Source: Phaseolus vulgaris
Taxonomy: Eukaryota; Streptophyta; Magnoliopsida; Fabales; Fabaceae
DNA length: 64,000 bases
Assembly (NCBI RefSeq): GCF_000499845.2
Contig: NC_023758.2
Coordinates: forward strand, 18,517,984-18,581,983
Direction of reading: 5' to 3'
The translations under genes were made by a program, and so were the position numbers. Under the pieces are notes generated by a model. It ran no database searches. It saw nothing but the letters and a program-made list of their open reading frames with translations, and had not been told where the DNA came from. Below are positions 10,573 through 22,401 of this stretch, one piece after another (within the stretch, counting starts at the first letter, position 1; every line of letters starts with the position of its first letter).

Positions 10573-11041
10573 ATCCTGACTCCCACTGTGCCCCTGATCC
10601 ACTTTCGACGGCGCATCGTACCACTGGGCATTCCGTCGATATGACGTGTTCTGAGTTTAACCAGGGATGCCAGGGTCATCCTTCCATCTGCTGCCACGTG
10701 GCTCGATCGTGCTGTGCATCCATTCGCGTCGTTCAATGCTCTAACTGCCATACTTCTGCTTGCGTCGTTTGGCGCTCTAACCGCTTTATTTAACTCTTCA
10801 AACTCTGAAGCTGTTCTCATCCTTTCTGCACTCTTCGTACCCTACTTACACTCTCTCTTCTTGCACCCTTTCTTCTTGCACCCTTTCTCTTCTCACGAAG
10901 GGTTCTTCCAGCGTTCGCTCCCATCGCTCGACTCTTGCGTTACCGGCGGGCCATACGCCTTTCACATCACTTTAAACGGAGAAAGATAAAGGCTGAAAAC
11001 CAAGGCACTTCTTTTTCTCCAACTGGTTTTTTTCTTTTATT

Positions 11042-11095
11042 TGGGTGACCTCATTAAAAAACCCCCGAGAGGGAAAAAGAGTGTCCCCTTCAACT
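11042..11095 (-). other. Conserved block just downstream of pol (A1)
   Basis: On the minus strand: a GGGGACACTCTTTTTCCC block, then GGGGGTTTTTTAATGAGG and TCACCCAA. The same block follows pol in C (62432-62488) and T (21682-21730), within 30-60 bases of the stop codon. Confidence 0.6.
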
Positions 11096-11122
11096 AAATT
11101 GTTACATGGCTGTTTACATAAG

Positions 11123-14100
11123 TCAACTAAAATAAAATTTTAAGTTGGCTGCATTCCAGCTGCGTGGGATGGGACCCCCCTCCAAGGTCTCTAAGTTATA
11201 CGACCCGTTGCCCTTAGCCTCGATAACTCTGAAGGGTCCGGTCCACTTGGGAGACAGCTTATTCTCCAACTCGTATGGGTGAGCCTTCCTCATAACCAGG
11301 TCGCCAATTTGAAACTGCCGCGGCTTTACCTTAGAGCTGTATTGTCATTCTACTCTTCTCTTCACTGCTTCAGCTTTTATTCTGGCTTCTTCCCTGGCCT
11401 CGTCTAGTAGATCCAGGTTTACCCGCCTTTCTTCATTGGATTCCTCCACCACAAAGTTTTGAAAACGTGGTGAGCTTTCATGTATTTCTACCGGAATCAT
11501 CTCGTCCGACCCGTACACCAAACTGAAAGGCGTCTCCATAGTAGAGGATTGGGGCGTGGTGTGGTATGCCCATACGACCCTTGGTACCTCTTCCGCCCAC
11601 GCCCCTTTGGCTTTCTCTAACCTTCTCTTTAACCCCCTCAGCAGAACTCTGTTTGCTGACTCCACTTGTCCGTTGGTCTGGGGGTGTTCAACCGATGCGA
11701 ACACTTGTTTGATTCCTACCTCAGCGCACAGATTTCTCAACTGCTGACTGGCAAACTGGGTCCCGTTATCGGATATCAAGCGCCTAGGTACGCCAAAGCG
11801 GCACACAATGTTCTTCCACACAAAATGCTGTACCTTGTGCGCAGTGATCTGTGCTACGGGCTCTGCCTCTATCCACTTGGTGAAGTATTCGGTGGCGATG
11901 ATCAAATACTTCATCTGCCTGATTGCCAGTGGGAACGGGCCCAGGATGTCGATTCCCCATGTGTGGAAAGGCCACGGGCTGTATATGGATCGCAATTCTT
12001 CTGGCGGCGCCTTGTGCCAGTCGGCGTGCTTTTGGCATTGCCTGCACCGCTGGGCGTGTCGTGCACAGTCCTCTTTTACTGTTGGCCAGAAGAAACCTGC
12101 GCGTATTACCTTAGAGGCTAGGGACCTTCCCCCTACATGGCTCCCGCAGATGCCTTCGTGTAGCTCCGCCATTATCCTGGTGCACTCGTCGCCACTTACG
12201 CACGTTAGGATAGGGTGAGTGAAGCCGTGCCTGAACAACACCCCATCCACTAGAGTATATCTTGCGGCATTTCTTTTGACCTTTTTACCCTCTTCAGGCT
12301 CCACTCGGAGAGCCCCATCCGCCAGGTATCGCTTGTAGGGCGTCATCCAGGTGTCTCCCTCGGTCAAAACGCATACCTGCATTTGCTCTCCCTCGGGCAC
12401 ATCAGCGTACGTGCTGATGCGGGGCACCCTCTGCGTATCTTGGGTCAAAGAGCAATGACTCCTCGGCCTTCCCCTTGTTGTATAAATCTGGAGGACATCC
12501 ACCCTGTTGTCTTCCACGAATCTACGCGGAGCTTTGAGAGTCTCTTGGATCACTGTCCTCTGTCTACCCCCCTTGCCTGAGCTGGCCAGCTTTGCAAGCA
12601 GGTCAGCTCTGGCATTCTGCTCCCTCGGGACATGTATCAGCTCAAGAGCGTTGAATGCTCCCTTTAACAACTGGACGTATTTCAGATACGCCGCCATCTG
12701 TGGGTCCTTTGCCTGGAACTCACCCGACACCTGCCCCGTAATCAGCTGGGAGTCGCTTTTCACCAGGAGGTTTTGCGCGCCCATCTCCTCGGCCAGGAGC
12801 ATTCCTGCTATCAGGGCTTCATACTCCGCCTGATTGTTACTTGCCTTAAAGGCGAAACGCAGAGCTTGCTCAATCAGTATGCCGTTGGGTCCCTCCAAGA
12901 CTATTCCCGCACCGCTCCCTTGTTGGTTGGAAGAGCCATCAACCGAGAGCAGCCACTGCGAACCCACTTCCACCTCTTGCTCACCTCCGGGCGAAAGTTC
13001 CGCTATAAAATCTGCGTACACCTGCCCTTTGATGGATCCTCTAGGCTCATACTGGATGTCGAATTCTGACAGTTCTACCGCCCAGCGCACCATTCTTCCC
13101 ACCACATCAGGCTTCTGCAGCACCTTCTGTATAGGGAGGTTTGTCATCACCACCACCGTGAAGCTGTGGAAGTAATGACGGAGCCTCCTGGTAGAAAACA
13201 CTACCGCTAGCGCTGCCTTCTCCAGCGCTTGGTATCTCGTCTCAGCTCCTTGTAATGCCTTGCTTACAAAATAGATGGGCTTCTGATTCTGGTCCTGCTC
13301 CTGGACTAACACAGAACTGATAGCCCGCTCCGTTACAGTAAAATGTAACCGGAGGGGCACTCCCATCACCGGTTTGCAGAGGACCGGTGGCGTCGCCAGG
13401 TACTCCTTTAGCTTAATGAAAGCCGCTTCGCATTCATCAGTCCATGCAAAGCGACTGTTTCTCTTGAGGCACTGGAAATATGGATGCCCCTTCTCTCCCC
13501 CGGCGAAAACAAACCTCGAGAGCGCCGCCATCCGCCCTGTCAGCTGTTGCACCTCCTTTACCGACGTCGGGCTTCGCATGGCGATAATCGCTGCGCATTT
13601 GTCGGGGTTCGCCTCTATCCCCCTCTCTGTGAGCATAAAACCCAAGAACTTACCGGCCTCTACCCCGAAAACACACTTCTCAGGGTTTAACTTGAGGCGG
13701 TACTTGGATATTGTGACGAACAACTCCTCCAGATCCGCCATGTGCTGCGCCCTATCCTGCGACGCCACCACCATGTCGTCTACATAGGCGTACACATTCC
13801 TCCCGAGCATGGGTGCCAGGACCTTATCCATTAACCTCTGGTATGTGGCGCCCGCGTTTTTCAGCCCAAAAGGCATCACCTTATAGCAGTAACTGCAGGT
13901 CTCAGTCATGAATGCAGTTTTGTTCTCGTCTCTTGGGTGCATCTTGATCTGGTTGTACCCTGAGAAGGCGTCTAGGAAACTCAGCACCTTGCTACCGGAC
14001 GCACTGTCTACCAAGGCGTCGATGCTGGGCAACGGGTACGAGTCCTTTGGGCACGCCTTATTCAAGTCCGTGAAGTCCATGCACATCCTCCACTTTCCAT

Positions 14101-16525
14101 TCGCCTTTTTCACCAAGACGACATTGGCAAGCCACTCAGGGTATTGAATCTCCCTGATGTGGCCAGCCCTCAACAACTTCTGCGTTTCGTCCTTCACCAC
14201 CTGCTGTCGCTCCTCATTGAACTTTCTCCTTCTCTGGTGCACGGGGCGGACCGTGGCGTCCATGCTGAGGTGGTGACACAGGAAATCGGGGTCGATGCCG
14301 GGCATATCCGAGGCGGACCATGCGAAGGCATCCAGGTGGCGCGAAATCACTTCTGCCACCCCTTCCTGTTCTTCTGGGCTCAGCAAACTTCCTAACTTGA
14401 ATGTCTTGCCGTCAATCTCCCTTTCTACGGCGTTAGCCGCTGGCTGTTCCCTGCTATCATCCTCGACGGGCGCCGCCTCTTCCACGGGCGCCACGTCGTC
14501 AGGGCCTTCCTCCATAGGTGCATCTGCTTCAGGCATCGCCCTCGCCGGTATGGCCTCATTAGGCGTCGACCCAGCGGGCGTCGCCTCAATCATCGTCGTG
14601 TCCGCGCTCGGCGGACGTTCATATACCATGAACACGCCTCTCTTCGTTTTCAGGCTGTTCTCATAGCATTTCCTTGCCTCCTCCTGGTCTGACTTAATGA
14701 CTATCACCTTGCCACTGAGGTCCGGCAGCTTCATCTTCATGTGGCGTGTGGAGGACATCGCGTTCAAACGGTTTAACGCCGGCCTGCCCAGCAAAATATT
14801 GTAGGCGGAGTTGGCGTTCACGACCAGGTACCGGATGCTTTCGGTACGGCAGGCCTCTCCATCCGTGAACGTAGTCTTCAACTCCAGGTAACCTTGGACT
14901 TCCACCTGGTTATCCGCAAACCCATACAGGCACCCCGTGTAGGGCCTCAACAGGTCGGGGGACAACCGTAACTTATTAAATGTCGACAAGAACATGACGT
15001 CTGCCGAACTTCCTTGGTCGACAAGCACTCTGTGCACCTTTCTTCCGGCTGTGACGACTGAGATGACAACGGGGTCGTTGTCGTGGGGTACCACATCTCG
15101 GAGATCTCCTCTCGTGAACACGAGATCCGACTCCCATGGCTCACCCGAGAGTCTCTCTTCGATTGAATTGACCCCCATCGCGTATTTCTTCCGCTGGGAG
15201 GTGGTGGGTCCCCCGCCGGAAAAACCTCCGGCAATGGTGTGGACCTCGCCAAGCACAGGCATCTCGTGTGCTGGTTCTTCCGCCGGCGGCGGCAAGGTGG
15301 CGGTCGTTGTGGGCTCCGCGACATAATCCTTCAAAAACCCAGTTCTCACCAGCTCATCTAGCTGGTAACCCAACGACAAGCAGTTATCAATGTGGTGCCC
15401 GAAAGCCTCGTGGAACTCGCACCAAGAGTCTTTGCGAGGCCCTAACACCTTGTCAGTCTTCGCCGGTCGCCTCAGCCTCTCGGCTATATTAGGCACGACG
15501 ATCAGGTCCTTCAGCTCCACCACAAAATTGTACCTCGCCGGTCTTGCTCTTTCTCTGGCCGGGCGATCGCCTCCCGCTGGACCCCGGGGCTGGGGCTTTC
15601 TGGCCTCGTAGGGGCGTCTCGCATCTGGCTTCTTTCTTCCCGTCGTGGTCTCATTGACCCTGACGGGTTGAGCTCGCGCCGGTCCCCTCACGCTGGTGCG
15701 CTTCACGCACACCTCCCCCTCAGAAGCAATATGCTCTACCGCCCTACGCCGTAGCTCAGCGAAAGTCCTAGGGCGGTTGCGAATGATGGATTCTCCAAAA
15801 GGACCGGGGCATACGCCTTTCACGAACGCGTACACGATCATAGGCTCCTCTGTCGTACCAACCTTCACGACCTGGGCCCCGAAGCGATTGATGTATTCCT
15901 TTAGGGTCTCCCCTTGATACTGCTTCACATCAAACAGATCGTAGGAGACCGGCGGCGGGGCCTTGTTTGCTAAGTATTGTTCCGTGAACAATCGTGACAA
16001 TTGGCGGAAAGATGTGATATGACCGTCCGGGAGGCTGATGAACCAGTCCATAGCCATCCCAGTCAAGGTGCTCATAAAGAGCTTGCACTTGGCAGTGTCA
16101 GAACCGCCTACCAGGACCATCTGTGTGTGAAATGCAGCAAGGTGCGTCTCCGGGTCCTCCATCCCGGTGAAAATCACCTTGGGCCCCGCGAACGTGTTCG
16201 GGATCACTGCATCTAGAATCTCCTGCGAGAAGGGAGTGGAAAACTCCCTTGGTGGGGAATGGTTCTCCATCTCGTCATGTCCATGTCGCCCCCGATCATT
16301 TCTCAGGCCCCGGCGCAACTCCTCATTCACGCGGTGGAGCTCCTCATTCCTCTCATGCGAGGCATCGAGATCTGCCTGCATGCATTCCTGTTCCAGCTTC
16401 GACTTCGCCATATCCTGCTGCAGCCCCCTCATTATCTCCAGGACCTGTTGCATGGATAGTTCTGCTGGGGCTGCGCGTGCTGTACTTCGTCTGGTGGGGG
16501 CCATTGTCACTCCAACCTCCTCCAA
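11123..16525 (-). CDS. Gag-pol polyprotein of A1 (Tat lineage), one in-frame stop near the C-terminus
   Basis: A single frame encodes gag and pol. 1,726 codons are open from 16525 to 11349; a second Met (MAPTRR, residue 8) is an alternative start. Domains: coiled-coil N-terminus; gag core about 95-270; a zinc-knuckle-like CX2HX4HX4C at 369-382; protease with LVDQGSSAD (D503); reverse transcriptase with YVDD at 914-917; Ty3-type RNase H about 1050-1160; linker; a second RNase H at about 1190-1315 with D1196, E1236, D1258 and D1308; integrase with H1456/H1463/C1494/C1497 and D1526, D1586, E1622. An in-frame TGA at 11346-11348 cuts off about 74 C-terminal codons, and the frame then stays open to the natural stop at 11123-11125. 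All catalytic residues are kept, so this is the best-preserved gag-pol here. Gag and pol in one frame is usual for such elements. Confidence 0.93.
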
Positions 16526-16583
16526 CGTTACTGCAACTTCGTAGATTTTCTCGAACTTGTGATGGGACTGATGTTTTATATCG

Positions 16584-16601
16584 GCCCCACGGTGGGCGCC
16601 A
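16584..16601 (-). other. Primer-binding site of A1, tRNA-Lys type
   Basis: The minus strand reads TGGCGCCCACCGTGGGGC, two bases inside the LTR end. It is complementary to the 3' end of plant tRNA-Lys(CUU) as I recall it (ending CCCCACGGTGGGCG + CCA). Confidence 0.85.
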
Positions 16602-16603
16602 AA

Positions 16604-17806
16604 TGTTCCGTCCGGTTGACTGGGACGTCTTCGTGCGCGACCTCAACCGTCTACTAGGGACTCCTTCCCACTGGTTACCTGTGGATTCCTACAAAAAAGA
16701 GGACAAAGGGGCGCCCTAGCGGCCGTTTGCACTCCAACGCTCAAGTCAGCCAGCAAGAAACACCAAAACTGTGCACCTCCGTCTCTGAGCACCGTGTATG
16801 GCACTCTGAAGGTGGTAAAAAGAACTGTGTATTGTGTGTGTGTTCTCTCCCTCAGGCAAAGATCTTTCCCCAGTCCCTTGTACGTAACCTGAAGGCACGA
16901 GCAAGCAACTAGAGAGTTCTGGTAAATTTGCCAAAGGTTCCAACCCCGTTCCCAACATTCTCAGCGCTATTTACACTACCCAAGCAATTAAAGCGCCTTA
17001 AAGCGCCTTTAATCACAAATGTAACGCACTCAATCAGCATGTATAATTAGAAAACGTAGCGCATTTAAGACGTTGAAACGCTTGGGAGCCATTATAGTAC
17101 CTGAACGCTCGAAACGGAAACTGTATTGAATGACTTTAATTACCTGGCACCTGACTAAAGGGTGTTTCTATTCTGACCTGGCTGTCGTACACGTGGAGGG
17201 CCTCACGACGCCATGACCCCAACTGGGGGTGTTTCTGCCCATCTGGGGACGTTTCTACGTGTGAGTCCTCCTGCCTGGGAGTGCTACTGCGCTAGGGGTG
17301 ACTTTTTGGGTGCCAACTCATGCCCCCAATCATCCAGTCACTCACTTTGAGAGGGTATCTGCCTTTCTCTTGTACCCTGCACCCGGCTACCCCGGGCGTG
17401 ACCTTCCTCTTGAGTCGTATCTGTCCCAAAGGCGTCTCTGGGGCGGCAGGGGTACTTCACGAGTCAGGCTGCCCTACACTGGTGTCGTTACTATGGCCTT
17501 GAAGCCACCTTTCTCTCCTCTTTATTACTGTTCCCTGGTTATCCAGGGTTTGGGGCCTTCCCACGGCGTCGCCCCCTCCATGGTCTTTCCTACCCATGGG
17601 TATCGGGGAGCAGCGCTGTGGTTACCTTGCCCTTGTGCCACTCCATCTTGGCGACACCCAGTTAGGTGGCGCCCTATCTCAGCGATGCCCTGCTAGGCGA
17701 CGCCTTACCCGGGCGAAGCCTTACCTTGGCGACGCTTTATGTTGACTTTGACCTTTACGTTGACTTTGACCGTGACTTCGTCAACGCTCGGGTACGGGAC
17801 GGTACA
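16604..17806 (-). mobile_element. 5' LTR of A1
   Basis: 1,203 bp, minus strand from TGTACCGTCCCG (17806) to GACGGAACA (16604). It contains the CT/AG palindrome-rich part near 16981-17010, and the shared motif of Tat-like LTRs (ACTTGAGCG..GGAGTGC..CGGCCGC..GGCGCC..T-rich..AGG) at 16689-16751. The ends are fixed by the primer site on one side and by similarity to the 3' LTR on the other. Confidence 0.9.
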
Positions 17807-20800
17807 ATATCCATCGTCACTATTTGAAGGAAGGTGCATAGAGTCTTGATCCATCAAGGGAGCTTAGCTGATGTAATGTTCCGGGGAACGTTCACCAGTT
17901 TGGAGTTATCCCCTGACCAGTTGAGGCCATATGATGGGTGTTTTGTCAACTTGACGGGAGATCAGGTAGAAGTATGAGGGTACGTTTAGCTGAGGACGAC
18001 CTTCTCTGATAGCATCGCAGTTAGGACGATTACCATCAGGTACATCGTTGTTAACGCGTCCTCCGCTTATAGTTTGCTTTTGGGGCGACCTTCCCTGAAT
18101 AGGTTAAGTGTGATAGCCTCAACGGCCCATATGAAGATGAAGTTGCCTTCTCTTGAGGAAGGAATGATTACCATAAATTCCAACCAGAAGACAATGCGAA
18201 AATTCTACGAGAGTAGCTTGAAGAATAGAATAAGGACTTACGCAATCACTGTTTAAGTAGGAGAGTCATAATGGATTGTGGAGGCGGAAATCGTCAATGA
18301 CAGGGGACCTGGACCTGCTAGAGAGGTTCAGGAAAGGGATATAAAAGGGAAGAAGTTTAAGCTCAGCATCTCATTGGGCAAAGAGCTGGAAGATAAGATA
18401 GTCGATGTGATATTGGAGAACATGGATGCTTTCGCATGGTCATCCGCGAACATGCCCAGGATAAACCTAGACTTTCCATGTCATCGGCTTACCATGGATG
18501 AAAGGGTTAAGCCCGTGGTCCAGAGAAGGAGAAAATTCAACGAGGATAAGTGCCTTGTCATCCAAGAAGAGACTCGGAAGTTGTTGGTTCCTGGCCATGT
18601 AAGGGATATTTAATATCCTTAGTGGCTGGAAAATGTTGTGTTGGTGAAGAAGACCAACGGGAAGTGGAGAATGTGTGTCGACTTCACTTATCTAAACAAG
18701 GTTTGTCCCAAGGATTCCTACCCCCTACTGAGCATAGACTCCTTGGGAGACAATGCCTCAAGTTGTTGGTTATTAAGCTTTCTGGATGCGTTCTCGGTGT
18801 ATAACGAAATTCGTATGCACCCGAAGGATGAAAGCAAGACAAGCTTTATGGCTGAGTTCGCCAGCTACTGCTATAAGTTCATGCCCTTTGGCCTTAAGAA
18901 TGCTGGCGCCACCTATCAAAGGCTGATGTATCAGATCCTCGCCCCAATGATCGGGCGAAACGTACAGGCGTATGTAGACGACATGGTCATCACGTCAGAA
19001 AAGAAGGACTAATATATTATCGACCTGGAAGAGCTATTCACAACAATAGCAAAGTACAATTTGAAGCTTAATCCAGATAAGTGTGTTTGGGGTAGAAGCA
19101 GGGAAGTTCCTTGGTTTCTTGCTAACTGAAGAGGGAATAAAGGAGAACCCCGACAAATGCGCTGCAATCATTGGAATGAGGAGCGCAACCTATGTGAAAA
19201 AGGTTCAGAAATTAACTAGGCGTATGGTCGCCCTGTCTCGTTTCTTGTTATCAAGTGGTGATAAAGGGTATCCTTATTTCCAATACCTCAAGAAGAACAA
19301 TCGTTTTGTATGGACCAATGAATGCGAGGAAGCCTTCACCATGTTGAAAGAATACTTGGCCAGTCCCCCTGTTCTTGGTAAGTTAGTCCCAAGTACCCTA
19401 TTCATCTTTATTTTGCGATTACAAATCAGATGATCAACTCGATCATTTTGCAAGATCAAGATAAGCTCTAGAAGCCAATCTACTTTGTGATTAATGTACT
19501 ACAGGGACCGAAAACTCAATATCAGGCTATCAAGAAAGCCACCTTAGTCGTGTCGTTTACAGTTCGACGACTTCGCTACTAGTTTCAGAGCTTCACCATG
19601 ATCGTGATGACCGATTTTCCCATTCACAAGGTCCTTCAAAAGCTCGATGTAGCAAATCGGTTAGTCCGTTGGGCTATGGAGTTATCCGACTTTGACATAC
19701 AGTATGAACCACGAGGGTCTATTAAGGGTCAGGTATACATTGATTTCATGGTAGAACTTTCATCTAAGGACACCTAGCCCGATCTTAATGACTTCTAGTG
19801 GGTTCTTTTGGTCGATGGATCCTCCAACCAACAGGGGAGTGGGACCGGGGTCATTTTAGAGGGACCAATCAGACTGTTAATCGAGCAAGCCCTGAGGCTC
19901 ACGTTTAAGACAATCAACAATCAAGCTGAGTACGAGGACTTGATAGAAGGGATGTTTCTAGCCAAGAAATTGGGAACTTAGAGTTTGTTGGTGAAGAGTG
20001 ACTCGTTGCTTGTAACTGGGCAAGTCACAGGTGAGTATCAGGCCAAGGATCCGCAACTAGCCTCATATCTTACGTATGTAACGATCTTGAAAGCAACCTT
20101 CTCTACCTTCAACCTCATTCACGTTCCCAGAGAGCAGAACTCTCGAGCAAACATGTTTTCTAAATTGGCTAGTTCAAGGAAGGGAGGTTACCAGAAGTTA
20201 TTAATCCATGAGACATTAAACTCACCTAAGATAACTAAAGAGGGATTGACCGAGGTCAGCCACGTGGAGGTCTTATGGGTCAGCTCAGGAAAGGGAAAAA
20301 TGTCGAGGTCAATGATTCAAGAAATCTTGAAAGTCCTAAGAATAACCACCTATGGGTCATTGGGGGATGAGTCTCTTGAAGTTTTGCATGTTGACACCAT
20401 AGAGACTTGGCTGATACCTTACAAGCGTTACCTAGTTGATGGGCTACTTCTTGTCGAGCCTGTGGAGGCCAAGATGGTTAAAAGGAATGCAGGGTGGTAT
20501 ACCCTGATAGATGGCAATCTTTTCCATCACGGTTATTCCCACCCAATCCTCACATGTGTAAGTGGAGATCAGTGCATCCGCATAATGACTGAGTTCCATG
20601 AAGGCATTTGCGGTAGTCACATACAAAGACGAGTTCTCTCGTTGAAGGTCATTCGAGCTGGGTATTATTGGCTGATCATGAAGGAGGATTGCACGAAATA
20701 TGTACAACGCTGTGAGGAATGTCAGAAGCACATTGATTGGTGCCACACGTAAACCGAGGAACTGCGGTCCATTTATAGCCCATGGCCCTTCCATACATGG

Positions 20801-21634
20801 GGAATAGACATTGTAGGTCATTTCCCTTTGGTGATATGTCAGAAGAAATATCTCATTGTGGCCATTGAATACTTCACCAAGTGGGTTGTAGCTGAGCCAA
20901 AGGCACAGATAACTGTTCACAAGGTGCAACACTTTGTGTGGAAGAACATTGTGTGTCGGTTTGGGATTTCGAGGCACCTAGTGTTCGACAATGGAACCCA
21001 ATTTGCTAGTCAACAGTTGGGTAAGATATGTTCGGAGCTAAAGATAAAGTAAATATTCGCCTCGGTAGAACATTGTCAGACGAATGGTCAGGTTGAATCA
21101 ACTAACAGAGTCCTATTGAGAGGGTTGAAGTGGAGGCTAGAAAAGGCAAAGGGAACTTGGTTAGAAGAAGTTCCCAGAATTTTGTGGGCCTATCACACCA
21201 CTCCTTAGTCAACAACTAAAGAGACGCCCTTTAGTTTGGTATATGGGTCAGACACCATGATACCAGTAGAAATACAAGAGAACTCTCATTGGCTCCAAAG
21301 CTTCGTTGTTGCGGAATCTAATGAAGGAAGGAAGGTGAACCTGGACTAGTTAGATGAGGTGCGTGAACATGCCTGTATTAACTTGGAGGCTTTAAAGAGA
21401 AGGGTGGAACTGAGGCAAAAGACCAAGACGGGACCTCGACAATTCAAGGTTGTCGACTTGGTGATGCGAAAGGCCCATCCCTACAAGTTAGAAAACAAGT
21501 TATCTCCAATGTGGACTTGTCCATTTCACGTAGTCGAGGTGCTCGGGAAAGGAGCGTATAATATGAAAACCTTGGAGGGGGAAGCCATTCCTCAAACGTG
21601 GAACGTGGCAAACCTCAAGTTTTACTTCAGTTAA
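17807..21634 (+). pseudogene. Decayed pol of element T (protease to integrase)
   Basis: The order is protease (17807-18240), linker, reverse transcriptase with YVDDM near 18970, Ty3-type RNase H, a second RNase H (DGSSNQQGSG near 19815; REQNSRAN near 20130), and integrase (WGIDIVG near 20800, FDNGTQFAS near 20987, TNGQVEST near 21083). The end NLKFYFS is at 21634. The protease motif reads IHQGSLADVMF: the catalytic Asp is His. There are many stops (for example at 18253-18255, 18611-18613 and after 19012) and several frameshifts. It is an old, dead copy, related to A1 and C at 60-70% by eye. Confidence 0.88.
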
Positions 21635-21681
21635 GATATTTTGTTTTAATGCTTTCTTTTTTAACAATGTGATGACTAAGG

Positions 21682-21730
21682 TGATGCTCTTTTTCCCTTT
21701 AAGAGGTTTTTTAACGAGGTCATCTAGTGA
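21682..21730 (+). other. Conserved block just downstream of pol (T)
   Basis: GCTCTTTTTCCC, then AGAGGTTTTTTAACGAGGTCAT. It is the same block as in A1 and C, 48 bases after the pol stop. Confidence 0.5.
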
Positions 21731-21789
21731 TAAATTTGTTATTGAAAGATGGTGCATTAGTTTTGTTGATTTATTTGAGTTAGCACACG

Positions 21790-22205
21790 ATAAGTCGACC
21801 TAACTCAGTTTCAGTACCACTATCTGAGCATAGGCACCTAGTGAGACTAGTTTGTCTAGTGATTCCCTTAATCTAAGTGTCAGATAAGATGACCTAGCTT
21901 AGTGTCAATACGACTATCCGAGCATTGGGGCCCTGTGAGACTAGTTTGTCTGGTGATTCCATTGATCGAAGTGTCATATAAGACGACCTAGCTCGGTGTT
22001 AGTACAACTACCCGAGTATAGGCCCCCTGTGCGTAAATTGGTTATTTAGTGTCAGGTAAGATGACCTAGCTCGGTGTCAATACGACTACCGAGTATAGAC
22101 GCCATGTGCATAAAATTGATGTAAAGGAAGTATCTGGCAAGGTAGGATGCCCTAACTCGGCGTAAGAACGACTACCCGAGTATAGACGCTCTGCAGATTG
22201 ATTTG
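21790..22205. repeat. Degenerate tandem repeat downstream of pol in T, about five units
   Basis: Units of about 65-95 bp share gataag..gacctagctc(a/g)gtgt, cgactacccgagtatag and, in the first two, gagactagtttgtct. Positions about 21790, 21885, 21980, 22052 and 22137. It lies where C and A1 also carry (unrelated) tandem repeats. Confidence 0.75.
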
Positions 22206-22401
22206 TGTACCGTCCCGTCCCCGGGCGTTGACCAAATTCAAAGTCAACGTTGGGGCCAAGGTCAACATATGGTGGGACCACACGAAGGGCCCCAAAGAAA
22301 GGAAGTCAACAGAGTGACTACATAAGAAGTCGCCAAGACAAGGCGTCGCCAAGGAAGGGCGTCACCTAAACAAGGCGTCGCTGAGATAAGGCGTCGCCAA
22401 G
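22206..22401 (+). mobile_element. Start of an A-type LTR (A3), interrupted by element B
   Basis: Begins TGTACCGTCCCGTCCCCGGG and follows the A2 LTR (28843 on) closely for 196 bp, to gcgtcgccaag. In the A2 LTR the next bases are caagccacc; here B starts. So B inserted into this LTR, and the rest of the LTR is not found downstream of B. Confidence 0.85.

Larger units (their letters stand above)
9548..11122 (-). other. Post-pol spacer of A1 with LTR-like and leader-like duplications
   Basis: There is no credible gene. Bases 9900-10440 repeat pieces of the LTR U3 (ccctcca..gtctttcc..gggtatcgggga blocks and a tttgacc..ggtcgacgcc block). Bases 10441-10985 resemble the region next to the polypurine tract plus the antisense-gene leader (compare 6700-7120). 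The spacer therefore holds a degraded second copy of U3 and leader. Confidence 0.55.
6374..17806 (-). mobile_element. Tat-lineage Ty3/gypsy retrotransposon A1 (3' LTR truncated)
   Basis: In minus orientation the order is 5' LTR (17806-16604), tRNA-Lys-type primer site (16601-16584), gag-pol (16525-11123), post-pol spacer with repeats (11122-9548), antisense gene on the plus strand (7357-9547), polypurine tract (6655-6636) and the start of the 3' LTR (6635-6374). The LTR begins TGTACCG and the 5' LTR ends GGAACA. Dual RNase H and an extra gene between pol and the 3' LTR are hallmarks of the Tat lineage. Only 262 bp of the 3' LTR remain, so no target-site duplication can be read. The right flank (atatc at 17807) is inside the protease region of element T. 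Confidence 0.9.
17807..22205 (+). mobile_element. Old Tat-lineage element T (pol and post-pol region only)
   Basis: Plus-oriented remnant cut on the left by A1 inside its protease and on the right by an A-type LTR at 22206. It holds decayed pol (to 21634), the conserved post-pol block and a tandem-repeat region. No LTR or primer site of its own is visible. Confidence 0.85.
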
